Numbered from the stretch's first letter, positions 17,166-25,004 are shown. The stretch: DNA of 64,000 nt from Streptomyces sp. NBC_01446 (GCF_026340095.1 NZ_JAPEPO010000003.1:558001-622000), one strand, 5' to 3'. Translations and numbers: made by a program. The notes: generated by a model from the letters alone, not told the origin.

Positions 17166-17497
17166 TCCCGAGATGGCCTTCACCCCCGGCGTACGCGCCG
17201 GAGCACTGGCCAAGATCAAAAGGCAGATCGACCGCAACACACCCGAGCGAAGTCATCCGTTGAGCAGAGCGCCTGCGAAGTCTTCAAAACACCTGCGGGT
17301 AGCCACCGCATGGTCGCCGAACTCCGCGAGCGCGGCGTCGGCTTCACCTCGCTGCACGAGAGCTGCTGGAGTCAGGGGCGCCAGGGCTGCGAAGACGATG
17401 AGACGGTGGGCGCCGGTCGCAGGACCCTCCTCAGGTGGTCGCACTTCTGGTGAAGGCGCCGCGCCTCCTGGAAAGGCGGTGGCCCCGACGGCGGCGG
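17166..17497 (+). pseudogene. serine-recombinase (resolvase) fragment and degenerate sequence
   Basis: A short piece reads HRMVAELRERGVGFTSLHE, matching the region before the DTTTPGG motif of resolvase/invertase proteins. The preceding bases (GALAKIKRQID) and those that follow are not in a consistent frame with it. The remainder up to the DUF308-like gene contains no gene I can support. Confidence 0.45.
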
Positions 17498-18088
17498 TCA
17501 GCGCTTTGCGCGTCGGCTGCGGATGCTCAGGACGATGACGGAGACAAGGAACCAGAAGGCACCGAAGGCTGAGTATCCGGCGACGGTGGACAGGCCGCTC
17601 GTCGCCGAGGCGGACATGGCAGCAAAGTTGAGGCCGGCGAGGACGGACAGTCCGCCGCTGATGATCATGGGCCACTGGGCGCCGACCGTGCGCCGGCGTC
17701 GGATCGCTACGACGAGCTGGATCGCTCCGGAGAGCAGGGCCCAGACGCCGAACACGAGGAGGGCCGTGCCGATGGTGGATAGGACGGCGATGATCATCCC
17801 GATGGTGGTGACGAGGCCGAGAGCCACGTTGATGGTGCTGATGTGGTTCGTGGAGCCGGTGCCGGCCATGCGACGCTCGAGGAGCGTGGCGATGACGTCC
17901 CACAGGGGGTAGATGACGAGTAGCACGGCCGCGACAGCTGTGGGCCTGTCCGTCGACACGAGCGTGGCGGAGGTCGTGAAGACGAGTGCCACCCAGATCA
18001 GGGAGAAGATGACTCGGATCAGGTAGAGCGATCGGAGCCCGGAGGCCGTCGGCGTTGCCGTGGTGGAAGGTTCGATGGTCTGAGTCAC
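17498..18088 (-). CDS. DUF308/HdeD-like membrane protein
   Basis: This 196-residue protein has about six hydrophobic helices in pairs (LYLIRVIFSLIWVALVF; AVAAVLLVIYPLWDVIATLL; LGLVTTIGMIIAVL; ALLVFGVWALLSGAIQLVVAI; MIISGGLSVLAGL; FGAFWFLVSVIVLSI), with the Trp-Ala-rich helix typical of DUF308/HdeD proteins. The function is unknown; some relatives are stress-induced. The start is GTG at 18088 after AAGGGG. It is divergent from the histidine kinase at 18295 across a repeat-rich promoter and is a likely target of that two-component system. Confidence 0.8.
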   Translation of the reverse strand: MTQTIEPSTTATPTASGLRSLYLIRVIFSLIWVALVFTTSATLVSTDRPTAVAAVLLVIYPLWDVIATLLERRMAGTGSTNHISTINVALGLVTTIGMIIAVLSTIGTALLVFGVWALLSGAIQLVVAIRRRRTVGAQWPMIISGGLSVLAGLNFAAMSASATSGLSTVAGYSAFGAFWFLVSVIVLSIRSRRAKR

Positions 18089-18158
18089 GGGGTTCCCCTT
18101 GTGATCGCGACGGTGTGAGGTGGTTGCCTCGCTGATGAGTCTCGGGGGCCTCGATCAG

Positions 18159-18267
18159 GGCCGTGTACTTCGAACGAAGTAGTTCTGCCATCCACTTCGA
18201 TCGCACGAGTTCTGCCGTCTCCATCGATGAGGAGGTTCGCCGTATACATCGTTCGAAGTACACGGCC
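18159..18267. promoter_or_regulatory. repeat-rich divergent promoter with inverted 23-mers
   Basis: A 23-base sequence at 18159-18181 (GGCCGTGTACTTCGAACGAAG plus TA) recurs inverted at 18245-18267 with one mismatch. Inside each arm is a palindrome of type TACTTCGAACGAAGTA. A third, weaker relative follows the first arm (ACTTCGATCGCACGAGTTCT at 18194-18213), giving a partial 27-base direct repeat. The array lies between the DUF308-like gene and the kinase gene and looks like a multi-site operator, probably bound by the linked response regulator. Confidence 0.65.
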
Positions 18268-18294
18268 GTAGCGCGCGTGAACGAGAATCAGGTC

Positions 18295-19479
18295 ATGGTC
18301 AAGGCGCAGAACACTCAGGACGGGCCCGCGGCACCCCTGTGGATCCGCCGCCCCGAGGTGCTGCACCTCGTCGCTTATTCAGTGGCTGCGCTGGTGTTCA
18401 CCGGTCAGATCGTGGCCGTGGTACTGAGGGGATCGGATTGGCCGACAGCCCTGTCCGTGCTGCTCGCCGGTGGCGGTGTCGCCCTCTCATGGTGGAGGCC
18501 GTGGGCAGGACTGGTCGTGACGAGCGCAGCATCCTTCGCCGTCACAGCGGTGGGCCACGACCCGCTATCGGTGTGGATGATGGCGGTGCTCGTGCTGTTC
18601 TCGGTCACCTTCAGGGGAAAGCAGCCGCTGGCCGGAACCGTCGTCGTGGCGGCGTTCTTCCTGGGGGCCTTCATGACGCTGGGAGGATTCCGTGGCGGTG
18701 CGGTCGTAGGAGCCGCCGCCCTCTTCTCGGCCGTGGCAGGAGGTGCGACAGGGGGCGCGCTCCGCATCCATCGAGACCACTGGTGGATGCTGGAGGAACG
18801 GGCCGAAAGTGCCATCGCCACCCGCGAGATCGAAGCCACCCGACGAGTGACCGAAGAACGACTGCGCATCGCCCGAGACCTCCACGACGTCATCGGCCAC
18901 CAAGTCGCGATGCTGAGCTTGCATCTCGGTGCTGCGGAGATCGGGCTGCCTGAAGGCGCCGAATCGTCCCGGCAGGCCCTCGTCTCAGCCAGGTCCAGCG
19001 CCCGCACCGTCGTCGTCGAGACGCAACGGATCCTCGCGCTCCTCCGCCTCGGAGACGACATCTCCGACGACGAGGCGCTCCGGCCGACCCCGGCGCTCAG
19101 CGGCCTGGAAGGGCTTATCGCTTCCTTCGAGAGCATCGGCCTCGACATCCAGCCCTCCATCGACATCCCCACCGGTTTCGTGGAGCCCAGCGTCGGCGTG
19201 ACGGTCTACCGGGTCGTTCAAGAAGCACTCACGAATGCCTACCGGCATGGAGAAGGGACGGCAACGGTGGATGTGCGCGAGCGCGACGGCAGGATCTGCG
19301 TCACTGTGGAGAACCGCGTCGGTCATTCACTCCGCGGCCCCGACTCGGGCAGTGGACTCGGACTCGTGGGGATGCGCGAACGCGTCGAGTCCTCCAGTGG
19401 GCGACTGACGATCGACAGTGACGGCGGGCGATTCCGGGTCCGTGCGGAGTTCAGCCCCCGGGGAGCCGTCGTCCGATGA
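18295..19479 (+). CDS. sensor histidine kinase (NarL-partner type)
   Basis: This is a 394-residue membrane kinase. An N-terminal block of five or six helices (residues about 22-155) is followed by a HisKA_3 dimerisation region RIARDLHDVIGHQ with phospho-accepting His197 and a HATPase_c domain (VVQEALTNAYRHG, then SGSGLGLVGMRERV). There is no separate extracytoplasmic sensor domain, so the signal is probably sensed in the membrane. ATG at 18295 is used; the frame stays open upstream through the operator repeats. It overlaps the response-regulator gene by ATGA and forms one operon with it. Confidence 0.9.
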   Translation: MVKAQNTQDGPAAPLWIRRPEVLHLVAYSVAALVFTGQIVAVVLRGSDWPTALSVLLAGGGVALSWWRPWAGLVVTSAASFAVTAVGHDPLSVWMMAVLVLFSVTFRGKQPLAGTVVVAAFFLGAFMTLGGFRGGAVVGAAALFSAVAGGATGGALRIHRDHWWMLEERAESAIATREIEATRRVTEERLRIARDLHDVIGHQVAMLSLHLGAAEIGLPEGAESSRQALVSARSSARTVVVETQRILALLRLGDDISDDEALRPTPALSGLEGLIASFESIGLDIQPSIDIPTGFVEPSVGVTVYRVVQEALTNAYRHGEGTATVDVRERDGRICVTVENRVGHSLRGPDSGSGLGLVGMRERVESSSGRLTIDSDGGRFRVRAEFSPRGAVVR

Positions 19480-20135
19480 CACAGATTCTGATTGTCGATG
19501 ACCAGGACGACATCAGGGCCGGTATCCGAGCGATGCTTCTGCTCGACCCGAGTCTCGTTGTTGCGGGTGATCTCTCCGATGGACTCCAGGTCGTCCCCTT
19601 CCTCCGAGACCACCCCGTCGACCTGGTCCTGATGGACATCCGGATGCCCGGCATCGACGGTGTCGAAGCCACTCGACGGATCCGCAAAGAACACCCACCC
19701 GAAAAGATGCGGGTGATCGTGCTGACCACTTTCGATCAGGACGACATCGTTCTCGCGGCTCTTCGCGCGGGCGCCAACGGTTTCCTGAGCAAGACGGTGA
19801 GCCCTGCTGAACTCGTCGCCGGAATCACCGAGGTCGTTGGCGGTGGGGGTGCGCTGTCCGCCGCCGCCACGGCCGCGCTCATCGGTCACATGACCGACAG
19901 TCCACCCCCGGTGATCGACCAGGAACTGCTGCGACGATTCGGCGCTCTGACACCCAGGGAGCGGGACGTGGTCGTTCTCGTTGCGAGCGGTCTGAGCAAC
20001 GACGAGATCGCGGCACAGATGTCCGTGTCGCCGTTCACCGTGAAGACGCATGCGGTGCGGGCCATGACGAAGGTCGGCGCACGTGATCGAGCGCAACTCG
20101 TCTCGTTCACCTTCCGGGCCGGCCTCTACCCCTGA
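19476..20135 (+). CDS. NarL/LuxR-family response regulator
   Basis: This 219-residue regulator has a receiver domain with phospho-acceptor Asp54 (LMDIRMPG), acidic pocket DDQDD near the start, and the conserved Thr and Lys (VLTTF, LSKTV). The C-terminal LuxR helix-turn-helix reads LTPRERDVVVLVASGLSNDEIA then VSPFTVKTHAVRAMTKVGARDR. It is activated by the kinase encoded just upstream and probably binds the palindromes at 18159-18267, controlling the divergent DUF308-like gene and its own operon. Confidence 0.9.
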   Translation: MTQILIVDDQDDIRAGIRAMLLLDPSLVVAGDLSDGLQVVPFLRDHPVDLVLMDIRMPGIDGVEATRRIRKEHPPEKMRVIVLTTFDQDDIVLAALRAGANGFLSKTVSPAELVAGITEVVGGGGALSAAATAALIGHMTDSPPPVIDQELLRRFGALTPRERDVVVLVASGLSNDEIAAQMSVSPFTVKTHAVRAMTKVGARDRAQLVSFTFRAGLYP

Positions 20136-20173
20136 GCCTGCCGAGCGGAACCCCGAAACAGCAGTCACAAGCC

Positions 20174-20520
20174 GATGGCGAAACACTCTGGGAAGCGACG
20201 TACTCACGACCTGACCGCCGCACGGACCCACGGGATCATCGACGCACTCGCCGAAGCCGACATCAAGTGCTAGGCGGACAAGGCCTACCAGGGCGCCGGA
20301 CACCCGTTACGAGTCCCGTTCCGAGGCCGCCGGCTCGAGCGATGCAAGCGGCGGCGCAACAGCAGCCACGCCAAGATCCGCCGCCTGGTCGACCAGGCCA
20401 TGGCAGTCCTCAGGGGCTGGCGCCTCTTGCGGAAAACTCCGCTGCACCACCAACCGCATTACCAACATCGTGCAGGCCACCGTCATCCTTCACCACGCCT
20501 CAACCCGAGGTTGGAGAGAG
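20174..20520 (+). pseudogene. DDE transposase remnant with in-frame stop (IS5-like)
   Basis: The plus strand reads RTHDLTAARTHGIIDALAEA, then DIKC followed by TAG where relatives have Trp, then ADKAYQGAG, RVPFRGRRLERCKRR, HAKIRRLVDQAMAVLRGWRLLRKT. After a frame change there is a tail containing TNRITNI and VILHHAS. These are the C-terminal DDE blocks of an IS5-type (HARBI1-like) transposase. The stop codon, the shift and the missing N-terminal half make it non-functional. Confidence 0.65.
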
Positions 20521-20566
20521 CTCAGTGACAGGCGGGCCACCCGGCTGACCCGAGCGGGGTCAAGCA

Positions 20567-20971
20567 TCAGGCTCCGGCGATGGTCCGGCCCGGCATCGGC
20601 TCCGCGAGCGCGGCCCGCCAGGCCGGCGCGCCGAAGGGCTCGGCGAAGTACTGCGTCTCGTGCACCACGAGCTGGTCAGTGAACTCCATGATGCTCACCG
20701 AGTACGAAGGCACACCGTCGTAAGTGATGAGGCATTCGCTCACCCATAGATTCCCATGGCCGGTGATCCGCTGGACAGTGAAGTGCCGGTCGGCCGGGTG
20801 CCCGCCGCGTTGCGCCGAGATCGTCACTCGGCCCCGGAACCGCTCACCTGACTGCGGGTAGTCCAGGATCGCGTCCGAGGCGTAGATAGCGTGCTCGGCT
20901 TCGATGTCCCCGCGCTCCGAGGCCCGCCAATGCTCCTCGATCGCGACCCTGGTCCGGGAGTCAGCATCCAT
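20567..20971 (-). CDS. SnoaL/NTF2-like protein
   Basis: This 134-residue protein has a cone-shaped NTF2-like fold signature: N-terminal helix VAIEEHWRASERGDIEAEHAIYA, then DAILDYPQSGERFRG, and strands VQRITGHGNLWVSE and VSIMEFTDQLVVHETQYFAEPF ending in PAWRAALAEP. Such proteins act as small-molecule isomerases, hydrolases or binding proteins, or have no known activity. ATG at 20971 follows AAGGGTGG and gives the expected family start. It is a single gene between a transposase relic and the arsenate-reductase-like gene. Confidence 0.75.
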   Translation of the reverse strand: MDADSRTRVAIEEHWRASERGDIEAEHAIYASDAILDYPQSGERFRGRVTISAQRGGHPADRHFTVQRITGHGNLWVSECLITYDGVPSYSVSIMEFTDQLVVHETQYFAEPFGAPAWRAALAEPMPGRTIAGA

Positions 20972-21314
20972 GGCACCACCCTTCCGTAGCGGTGACAGCC
21001 TAGGCACTCCGGGTCACAGACAGCCCGGGGCCAGGCGCACCTGGGCTGCCAAGTCCTCCCTTTGGCCGGATCGGAAGGCGGCAGCCGACCACAGTGGCAA
21101 CGGCGTCGAGTGACCGCCACCCGGCTCACCCCATCAGCTGCTCCTGGGGCAACCGAAACCGGAGCGTCTCCACGTACGGCGCGTGTCGCGCCCGGACGAT
21201 CTCGCCAGGACTCCTTGAGCCTCTGCGTCGGAACGCCATCCACCACGCTGCCCCGTGGGTGCCGACGCCTGTCGGCGCGCACGTTCCGTTTGGCGCGTGC
21301 TCGAAACCGACCCG

Positions 21315-21671
21315 TCAGGCAAGGAGCGAACGAACGGTGTCGGGCGAGCGGCCCACGACTGTCGTTCCATCGTCCGCCGTGATGATCGGTCGTTGGATCA
21401 GGGTCGGGTGGGCGGCCAGTACCGCGATCCAGCGGCTGCGGTCGTCGGTCTCCCGGCCCCACGAGGCCATGCCCAACTCGGCGGCAAGGGGTTCTCCCGT
21501 ACGGGTGATGTCCCACGGCTCCAGGCCGAGCCGTCGCAGCACCTGCTCCAGCTCGTCCGCGGTCGGCGGCTCCTCCATGTATCGCCGGACCGTGTACGCG
21601 GCGCCCTCCGCGTCCAGCAGGGAAAGGGCGGAGCTGCACTTGGAACAGGCGGGATTGATCCAGATTTCCAT
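21315..21671 (-). CDS. ArsC/Spx-family protein (arsenate-reductase-like)
   Basis: This 118-residue thioredoxin-fold protein has a redox-active CSKC motif (Cys9 and Cys12) in the NPACSKCSSA context, followed by YMEEPPTADELEQVLRRLGL and a C-terminal PTLIQRPII segment, as in glutaredoxin-type arsenate reductases and Spx. True ArsC uses a single Cys with a following Arg triad; the CXXC here is more like the YffB/Spx side, so arsenate reduction is not assured. It is the last gene of a leftward set with folE 54 bases upstream. Confidence 0.8.
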   Translation of the reverse strand: MEIWINPACSKCSSALSLLDAEGAAYTVRRYMEEPPTADELEQVLRRLGLEPWDITRTGEPLAAELGMASWGRETDDRSRWIAVLAAHPTLIQRPIITADDGTTVVGRSPDTVRSLLA

Positions 21672-21725
21672 GACGTCGGTGTCTTTCGTTTCTGTCCGGA
21701 CGGGGCACCGCCCGGCGAGGTGCCG

Positions 21726-22376
21726 TCAGGTGAGGCCGGCCAGGGCCAGGAATTCGCTGCGTGAGCGGGCATCGTTGCGCAGGGTGCCAAGGAGGGTGGA
21801 GGTGAGGGTGCTGGAACCGGTGGCCTGGACGCCGCGCAGGGTCATGCAGCTGTGTTCAGCTTCGATGACGACGCCCACGCCCTTGGGTTCCAGTTGAGTC
21901 TGGAGCCAGTCGGCGACCTGTTTGGTGAGGCGTTCCTGGACCTGCGGACGACAGGCGAAGTGCTCGACGACGCGGGCCAGTTTCGACAGGCCGAGGATCC
22001 GCCGACCGGGCAGGTACCCGACGTGCGCGGTGCCGACGAACGGCAGCAGATGGTGTTCGCACACCGAGCGCACGGGGATGTTGCGGGCCAGGACGAGTTC
22101 GTCATAACCCTCGTCGTTCGGGAAGGTAGTCAGGTCGAACGGGCGAGGGCTGAACAGCTCGGCGTAGGCGCGGGCCATACGCCCCGGCGTCCCGCGCAGG
22201 CTCTCGGTTTCCGTGCTGATGCCGAGAGCCTGCAGGAACTGTTCGGCGGCACGTTCAGCGGCAGCCAGGTCGAGGCCGTCGGTTTCATGGACGACGCGCA
22301 GCGCAGCCTGTCCGGGTATCGCTGCCTCAGGATCACCGGGCGCCAGGTGCAGGGTGGTACGGGGATGCTGGGTCAT
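21726..22376 (-). CDS. folE: GTP cyclohydrolase I
   Basis: This enzyme converts GTP to 7,8-dihydroneopterin triphosphate, the entry to folate, pterin and some 7-deazapurine pathways. The 216-residue protein has the zinc ligands in SVCEHHLLPF (Cys106, His109) and HSCMTLRG (Cys177), the active-site GYLPGRRILGLSKLAR and the C-terminal TSTLLGTLRNDARSRSEFLAL. ATG at 22376 lies two bases after the stop of the upstream membrane-protein gene. No other folate or pterin gene is nearby, so it is probably an accessory copy that serves a stress response or lets folate synthesis run when the housekeeping enzyme fails. Confidence 0.9.
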   Translation of the reverse strand: MTQHPRTTLHLAPGDPEAAIPGQAALRVVHETDGLDLAAAERAAEQFLQALGISTETESLRGTPGRMARAYAELFSPRPFDLTTFPNDEGYDELVLARNIPVRSVCEHHLLPFVGTAHVGYLPGRRILGLSKLARVVEHFACRPQVQERLTKQVADWLQTQLEPKGVGVVIEAEHSCMTLRGVQATGSSTLTSTLLGTLRNDARSRSEFLALAGLT

Positions 22377-22378
22377 GT

Positions 22379-22804
22379 TCAGCTGCCACCGATGCCAAGA
22401 GCGGTGAGCAGGACCAGGACCACGGTGACGACGGCGAAGAGGCCGTGCCCTGCAACCACCGACACGGGGAAATACCGCTCAGCGGGCTCGGACTCCGCAC
22501 CCGAGGCGGCCGCGGCGGAACGGGCCCGGTGGACCGGAAGCCACCGCGCAAGCATCGCGAAGCCGAGCAGGGCAACGGGCACCAGCAGGCCGAACGCGGT
22601 CCAGGCCAGGACGTCCTTGTCGGTGATCACATAGATGATCCAGACGACCAGGCCGACCGCGGCGAGTGCGAAGTGCCCGAAGATGACGGGGACGGGCAGT
22701 CGACTGTTACCCGCCTTGACTCCTCCGCGGGAGAGCCAGGTACCGAGCATGTAGAAGCCGCCGAGAGCAGTGATCACCCAAGTGATCAGTGCGGCGATGT
22801 CCAT
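22379..22804 (-). CDS. small integral membrane protein, 141 aa
   Basis: Four hydrophobic helices are clear: ALITWVITALGGFYML, PVIFGHFALAAVGLVVWIIYVI, LAWTAFGLLVPVALLGFAMLARWL and HGLFAVVTVVLVLLTAL. A charged linker with SGAESEPAERYF precedes the last helix. I do not recognise a characterised family. ATG at 22804 follows GAGGAG; the longer frame start is unlikely. It is followed almost immediately by folE and preceded by the DUF2231 gene, so the three are co-transcribed. Confidence 0.8.
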   Translation of the reverse strand: MDIAALITWVITALGGFYMLGTWLSRGGVKAGNSRLPVPVIFGHFALAAVGLVVWIIYVITDKDVLAWTAFGLLVPVALLGFAMLARWLPVHRARSAAAASGAESEPAERYFPVSVVAGHGLFAVVTVVLVLLTALGIGGS

Positions 22805-22876
22805 GAGGACTCCTCGTTTCGAAGTGAGTACCCACCGCGGCCCCATCTGCGCGTGGCCACACTGGTGGGGGAAGGA

Positions 22877-23419
22877 TCAGCCGGTGGGGCCTGGCGGACG
22901 GTGCGTGGGGACGAAGCCCTCGGCCTGAGTGGTCTCACCGGCCACCCGCACGCCGTAGCGATAGGCGAGCTTTCCGCCCAGATAGCCGGAGACCCCCAGG
23001 CCCACGAGGCTCACGGCGTTCAGCGCGAGCATCCCGCCTCCCACGCCGGCAGCGAGCCGGTGGTCGGCATGCCGCCACAGGAAATTGCCGGCGTAGGCGG
23101 CGGTCACCAGCAGGTTCAGCGTCATGTGGACGAGGCCGACGCGGAAGGCCCGGGTCCCCGGCGGGATGGCGAACAGGTCCAGGACGCCGACCAGCGCCGC
23201 GGCCAGAGCGCCGATCACCCCGAGCGCGATCAGCCACATCGCTCCCCGGACCAGGAAATCCGGATCACGTACAAGGTGCGAGGCGATGTCGAAGACCAAG
23301 CTGCCCACCCACGCACCGATCGGGACGGTGACCAGGATCGGGTGGAAGGGGTGCCCGTACGGCCCGGCCAGCGCAGCGCTCACCGGCCGCTTGGCCCGCT
23401 CATGCGACGGATCCACCAT
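22877..23419 (-). CDS. DUF2231 membrane protein
   Basis: This 180-residue protein has four transmembrane helices in the DUF2231 arrangement: GHPFHPILVTVPIGAWVGSLVFDI near the N-terminus (the diagnostic HP..H motif), MWLIALGVIGALAAALVGVLD, VHMTLNLLVTAAYAGNFL and a Gly-rich last helix (GGGMLALNAVSLVGLGVSGYLGG). DUF2231 proteins are linked to respiratory and redox functions; the His residues might bind haem or metal. ATG at 23419 is set by GGAGG 8 bases upstream. It heads the leftward operon and is divergent from the HTH regulator. Confidence 0.85.
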   Translation of the reverse strand: MVDPSHERAKRPVSAALAGPYGHPFHPILVTVPIGAWVGSLVFDIASHLVRDPDFLVRGAMWLIALGVIGALAAALVGVLDLFAIPPGTRAFRVGLVHMTLNLLVTAAYAGNFLWRHADHRLAAGVGGGMLALNAVSLVGLGVSGYLGGKLAYRYGVRVAGETTQAEGFVPTHRPPGPTG

Positions 23420-23549
23420 TCCGACCACCTCCAGTTTCACCAACAAATCTTGGTCTTATTCACGGAAGGCGTCAAGATACCCAGCCCTGCGACGAGCCGT
23501 ACGAGGATTCGCCAGTTGCACCTATCGGCATACGCGTTACTGTGGAGGT

Positions 23550-24275
23550 GTGACCTCTGACGTAGCGCCGCACACTTCCCCCGCAGGTGACGCGGCGATC
23601 GAGTCCGTCAGCGTCCTCGGCGAGGACTCCCGGCGGCAGATGTTCGCGTTCATCCGGCGTCAGCGCCGTCCCGTGACCCGGGACGAGGCCGCCGCCAGCG
23701 TGGGGATCTCGCGCAAGCTCGCCGCCTTCCACCTCGACAAGCTCGTGGACGCCGGCCTGCTGCACGCTCGGTACGAATCACCCGGCGGGATCCGGAAGGT
23801 CGGCCGCCAGCCCAAGGTCTACGAACCCACCGACAGCCACATCCACGTCAGCATCCCCGACCGCCGTCACGAACTGCTGGCCGACCTCCTGCTGGAGGCC
23901 GTCCTGACCGAAGACGACGGCGAATCCGCGGCCCACGCCGCCGTGCGCACAGCCGGCCGGCGCGGCCGGGAACTGGGCGAGAGGGAGCGGGAGCAGACGC
24001 GTCCCGGCCGACTCGGCGCAGAACGTGGACTGAGCGTCTGCGAGCGGATGCTCGACCAGCACGGCTTCGAACCGGTCCGCGAAACCCCCACCCAACTCCG
24101 ACTGCAGAACTGCCCGTTCCACCCTCTGTCAGCCAAGGCTCCCGAGCTGGTGTGCGGCATGAACCACGCCTTCATCGCCGGTTACCTGCAGGGCCTGGAG
24201 GTAACCGGCGTAGAGGCGATCCTCGCCCCGCGTCCCGGGCAATGCTGCGTCCAACTAGGCCCCACCAGGGGGTGA
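23550..24275 (+). CDS. winged-helix regulator with C-terminal cysteine cluster
   Basis: The 241-residue protein has an ArsR/SufR-like winged helix (QMFAFIRRQRRPVTRDEAAASVGISRKLAAFHLDKLVDAGLL spans about residues 30-71, with wing RKVGRQPKVYEP). The C-terminal domain has cysteines in SVCERM, QNCPFHPL, ELVCGMNH and GQCCVQL. In SufR-like proteins such cysteines hold an iron-sulfur cluster or sense redox state; that is inferred here. GTG at 23550 follows GGAGG by only 2 bases, so the start may be slightly different. It is divergent from the DUF2231-folE-ArsC operon and is its likely regulator. Confidence 0.8.
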   Translation: MTSDVAPHTSPAGDAAIESVSVLGEDSRRQMFAFIRRQRRPVTRDEAAASVGISRKLAAFHLDKLVDAGLLHARYESPGGIRKVGRQPKVYEPTDSHIHVSIPDRRHELLADLLLEAVLTEDDGESAAHAAVRTAGRRGRELGEREREQTRPGRLGAERGLSVCERMLDQHGFEPVRETPTQLRLQNCPFHPLSAKAPELVCGMNHAFIAGYLQGLEVTGVEAILAPRPGQCCVQLGPTRG

Positions 24276-24355
24276 TGTGCGGCTCTGTTCACCACAGCGA
24301 CGTCGTCGGGCTGCCGACCGAGGACGTCACCGACGCCACCTGGCGCTACCACTGA
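24275..24355 (+). CDS. possible 26-aa coupled small ORF
   Basis: ATG at 24275 overlaps the TGA of the regulator gene (TGATG), the arrangement used for translational coupling. The product would be MCGSVHHSDVVGLPTEDVTDATWRYH in two parts (MCGSVHHSDVVG and LPTEDVTDATWRYH). It contains a Cys and two adjacent His. It may equally be a relic of a longer gene. No family is recognised. Confidence 0.3.
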   Translation: MCGSVHHSDVVGLPTEDVTDATWRYH

Positions 24356-24446
24356 GCGCGGCCGGCAGAACCAGGGCCGCGGCGCCGAGATGACGGTGGG
24401 CGACGACCACGGGACCGGCCCGGCGTTCCCAGACCGGAGCATTCCC

Positions 24447-25004
24447 ATGGTTACCAAACTGAACATGCACCGCCCTTCGGCGACGACGGAATCCGCAGGG
24501 CAAGGCACTGTCACAGCAAAATCGTCCGCCTCAGACTGGGGACTTCTGCTGATCAGGCTGTCATTCGGGCTACTGATGGCTGGGCACGGCGCTCAGAAAC
24601 TGTTCGGCATCTTCGGGGGCAAGGGCCTGACGGAGACCGGGAAGGGGTTCGCTGCCCTCGGCTTCCATCCCGGAAAACTCTTCGCCCTGATCGGCGGTCT
24701 GTCCGAATTCCTCGGCGGCCTCGGCCTGGCTCTCGGACTGCTCACGCCGCTCGCGGCCGCCGCCATCATCGGCGTAATGATCAACGCCATGGCAACCGTC
24801 ACCGGGGCCCAGGGCCTGTGGGAGACGGACGGCGGAGTGGAGTACAACGTCTGCATCGCCATGGTTGCCCTGGCCCTCGCCGCGATCGGCCCCGGGCGCC
24901 TGGCCGTGGACCGGTTCTTCCGTTGGGGTACGGGCGGCTGGCCCGAGGCTGCCTTCGCACTCGGCCTAGGCGGAATCGCCGCCGCGATCACCCTGCTTAT
25001 CTGA
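24447..25004 (+). CDS. DoxX-family membrane protein
   Basis: This 185-residue protein has four transmembrane helices in DoxX order: LLLIRLSFGLLMAGHGAQKLFG with the characteristic HG.QKLFG, then LFALIGGLSEFLGGLGLALGLLTPLAAAAI, a third helix (VCIAMVALALAAIGPG) with the diagnostic GPGRLAVDR, and a last helix. DoxX proteins in actinobacteria take part in thiol and oxidative-stress responses, often with other membrane partners. ATG at 24447 follows CGGAG. It is downstream of the regulator on the same strand. Confidence 0.85.
   Translation: MVTKLNMHRPSATTESAGQGTVTAKSSASDWGLLLIRLSFGLLMAGHGAQKLFGIFGGKGLTETGKGFAALGFHPGKLFALIGGLSEFLGGLGLALGLLTPLAAAAIIGVMINAMATVTGAQGLWETDGGVEYNVCIAMVALALAAIGPGRLAVDRFFRWGTGGWPEAAFALGLGGIAAAITLLI

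Larger units (their letters stand above)
15435..17200. mobile_element. IS605-type element with intact tnpB and decayed tnpA
   Basis: A minus-strand tnpB and a plus-strand tnpA relic are arranged divergently, the order of one IS605 subtype. Downstream of the tnpB stop is a hairpin (CTCC-TTC with GAA-GGGAG arms) at about 15441-15468, where the right end and omega-RNA 3' end would lie. Beyond the tnpA relic a block around 17140-17185 resembles the tnpB-proximal end block of copies 1 and 2. Exact ends were not resolved. Confidence 0.6.

Noticed and set aside
17380..17450. Minus-strand similarity to the resolvase segment after DTTTPGG
   Set aside because: ATGAHRLIVFAALA recalls part of a resolvase, but it is on the opposite strand to the plus-strand resolvase piece and too short to trust.
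17253..18263. 336-codon minus-strand frame overlapping the DUF308-like gene
   Set aside because: It covers the DUF308-like gene in another frame and is Arg/His-rich; the DUF308 frame has clear membrane helices.
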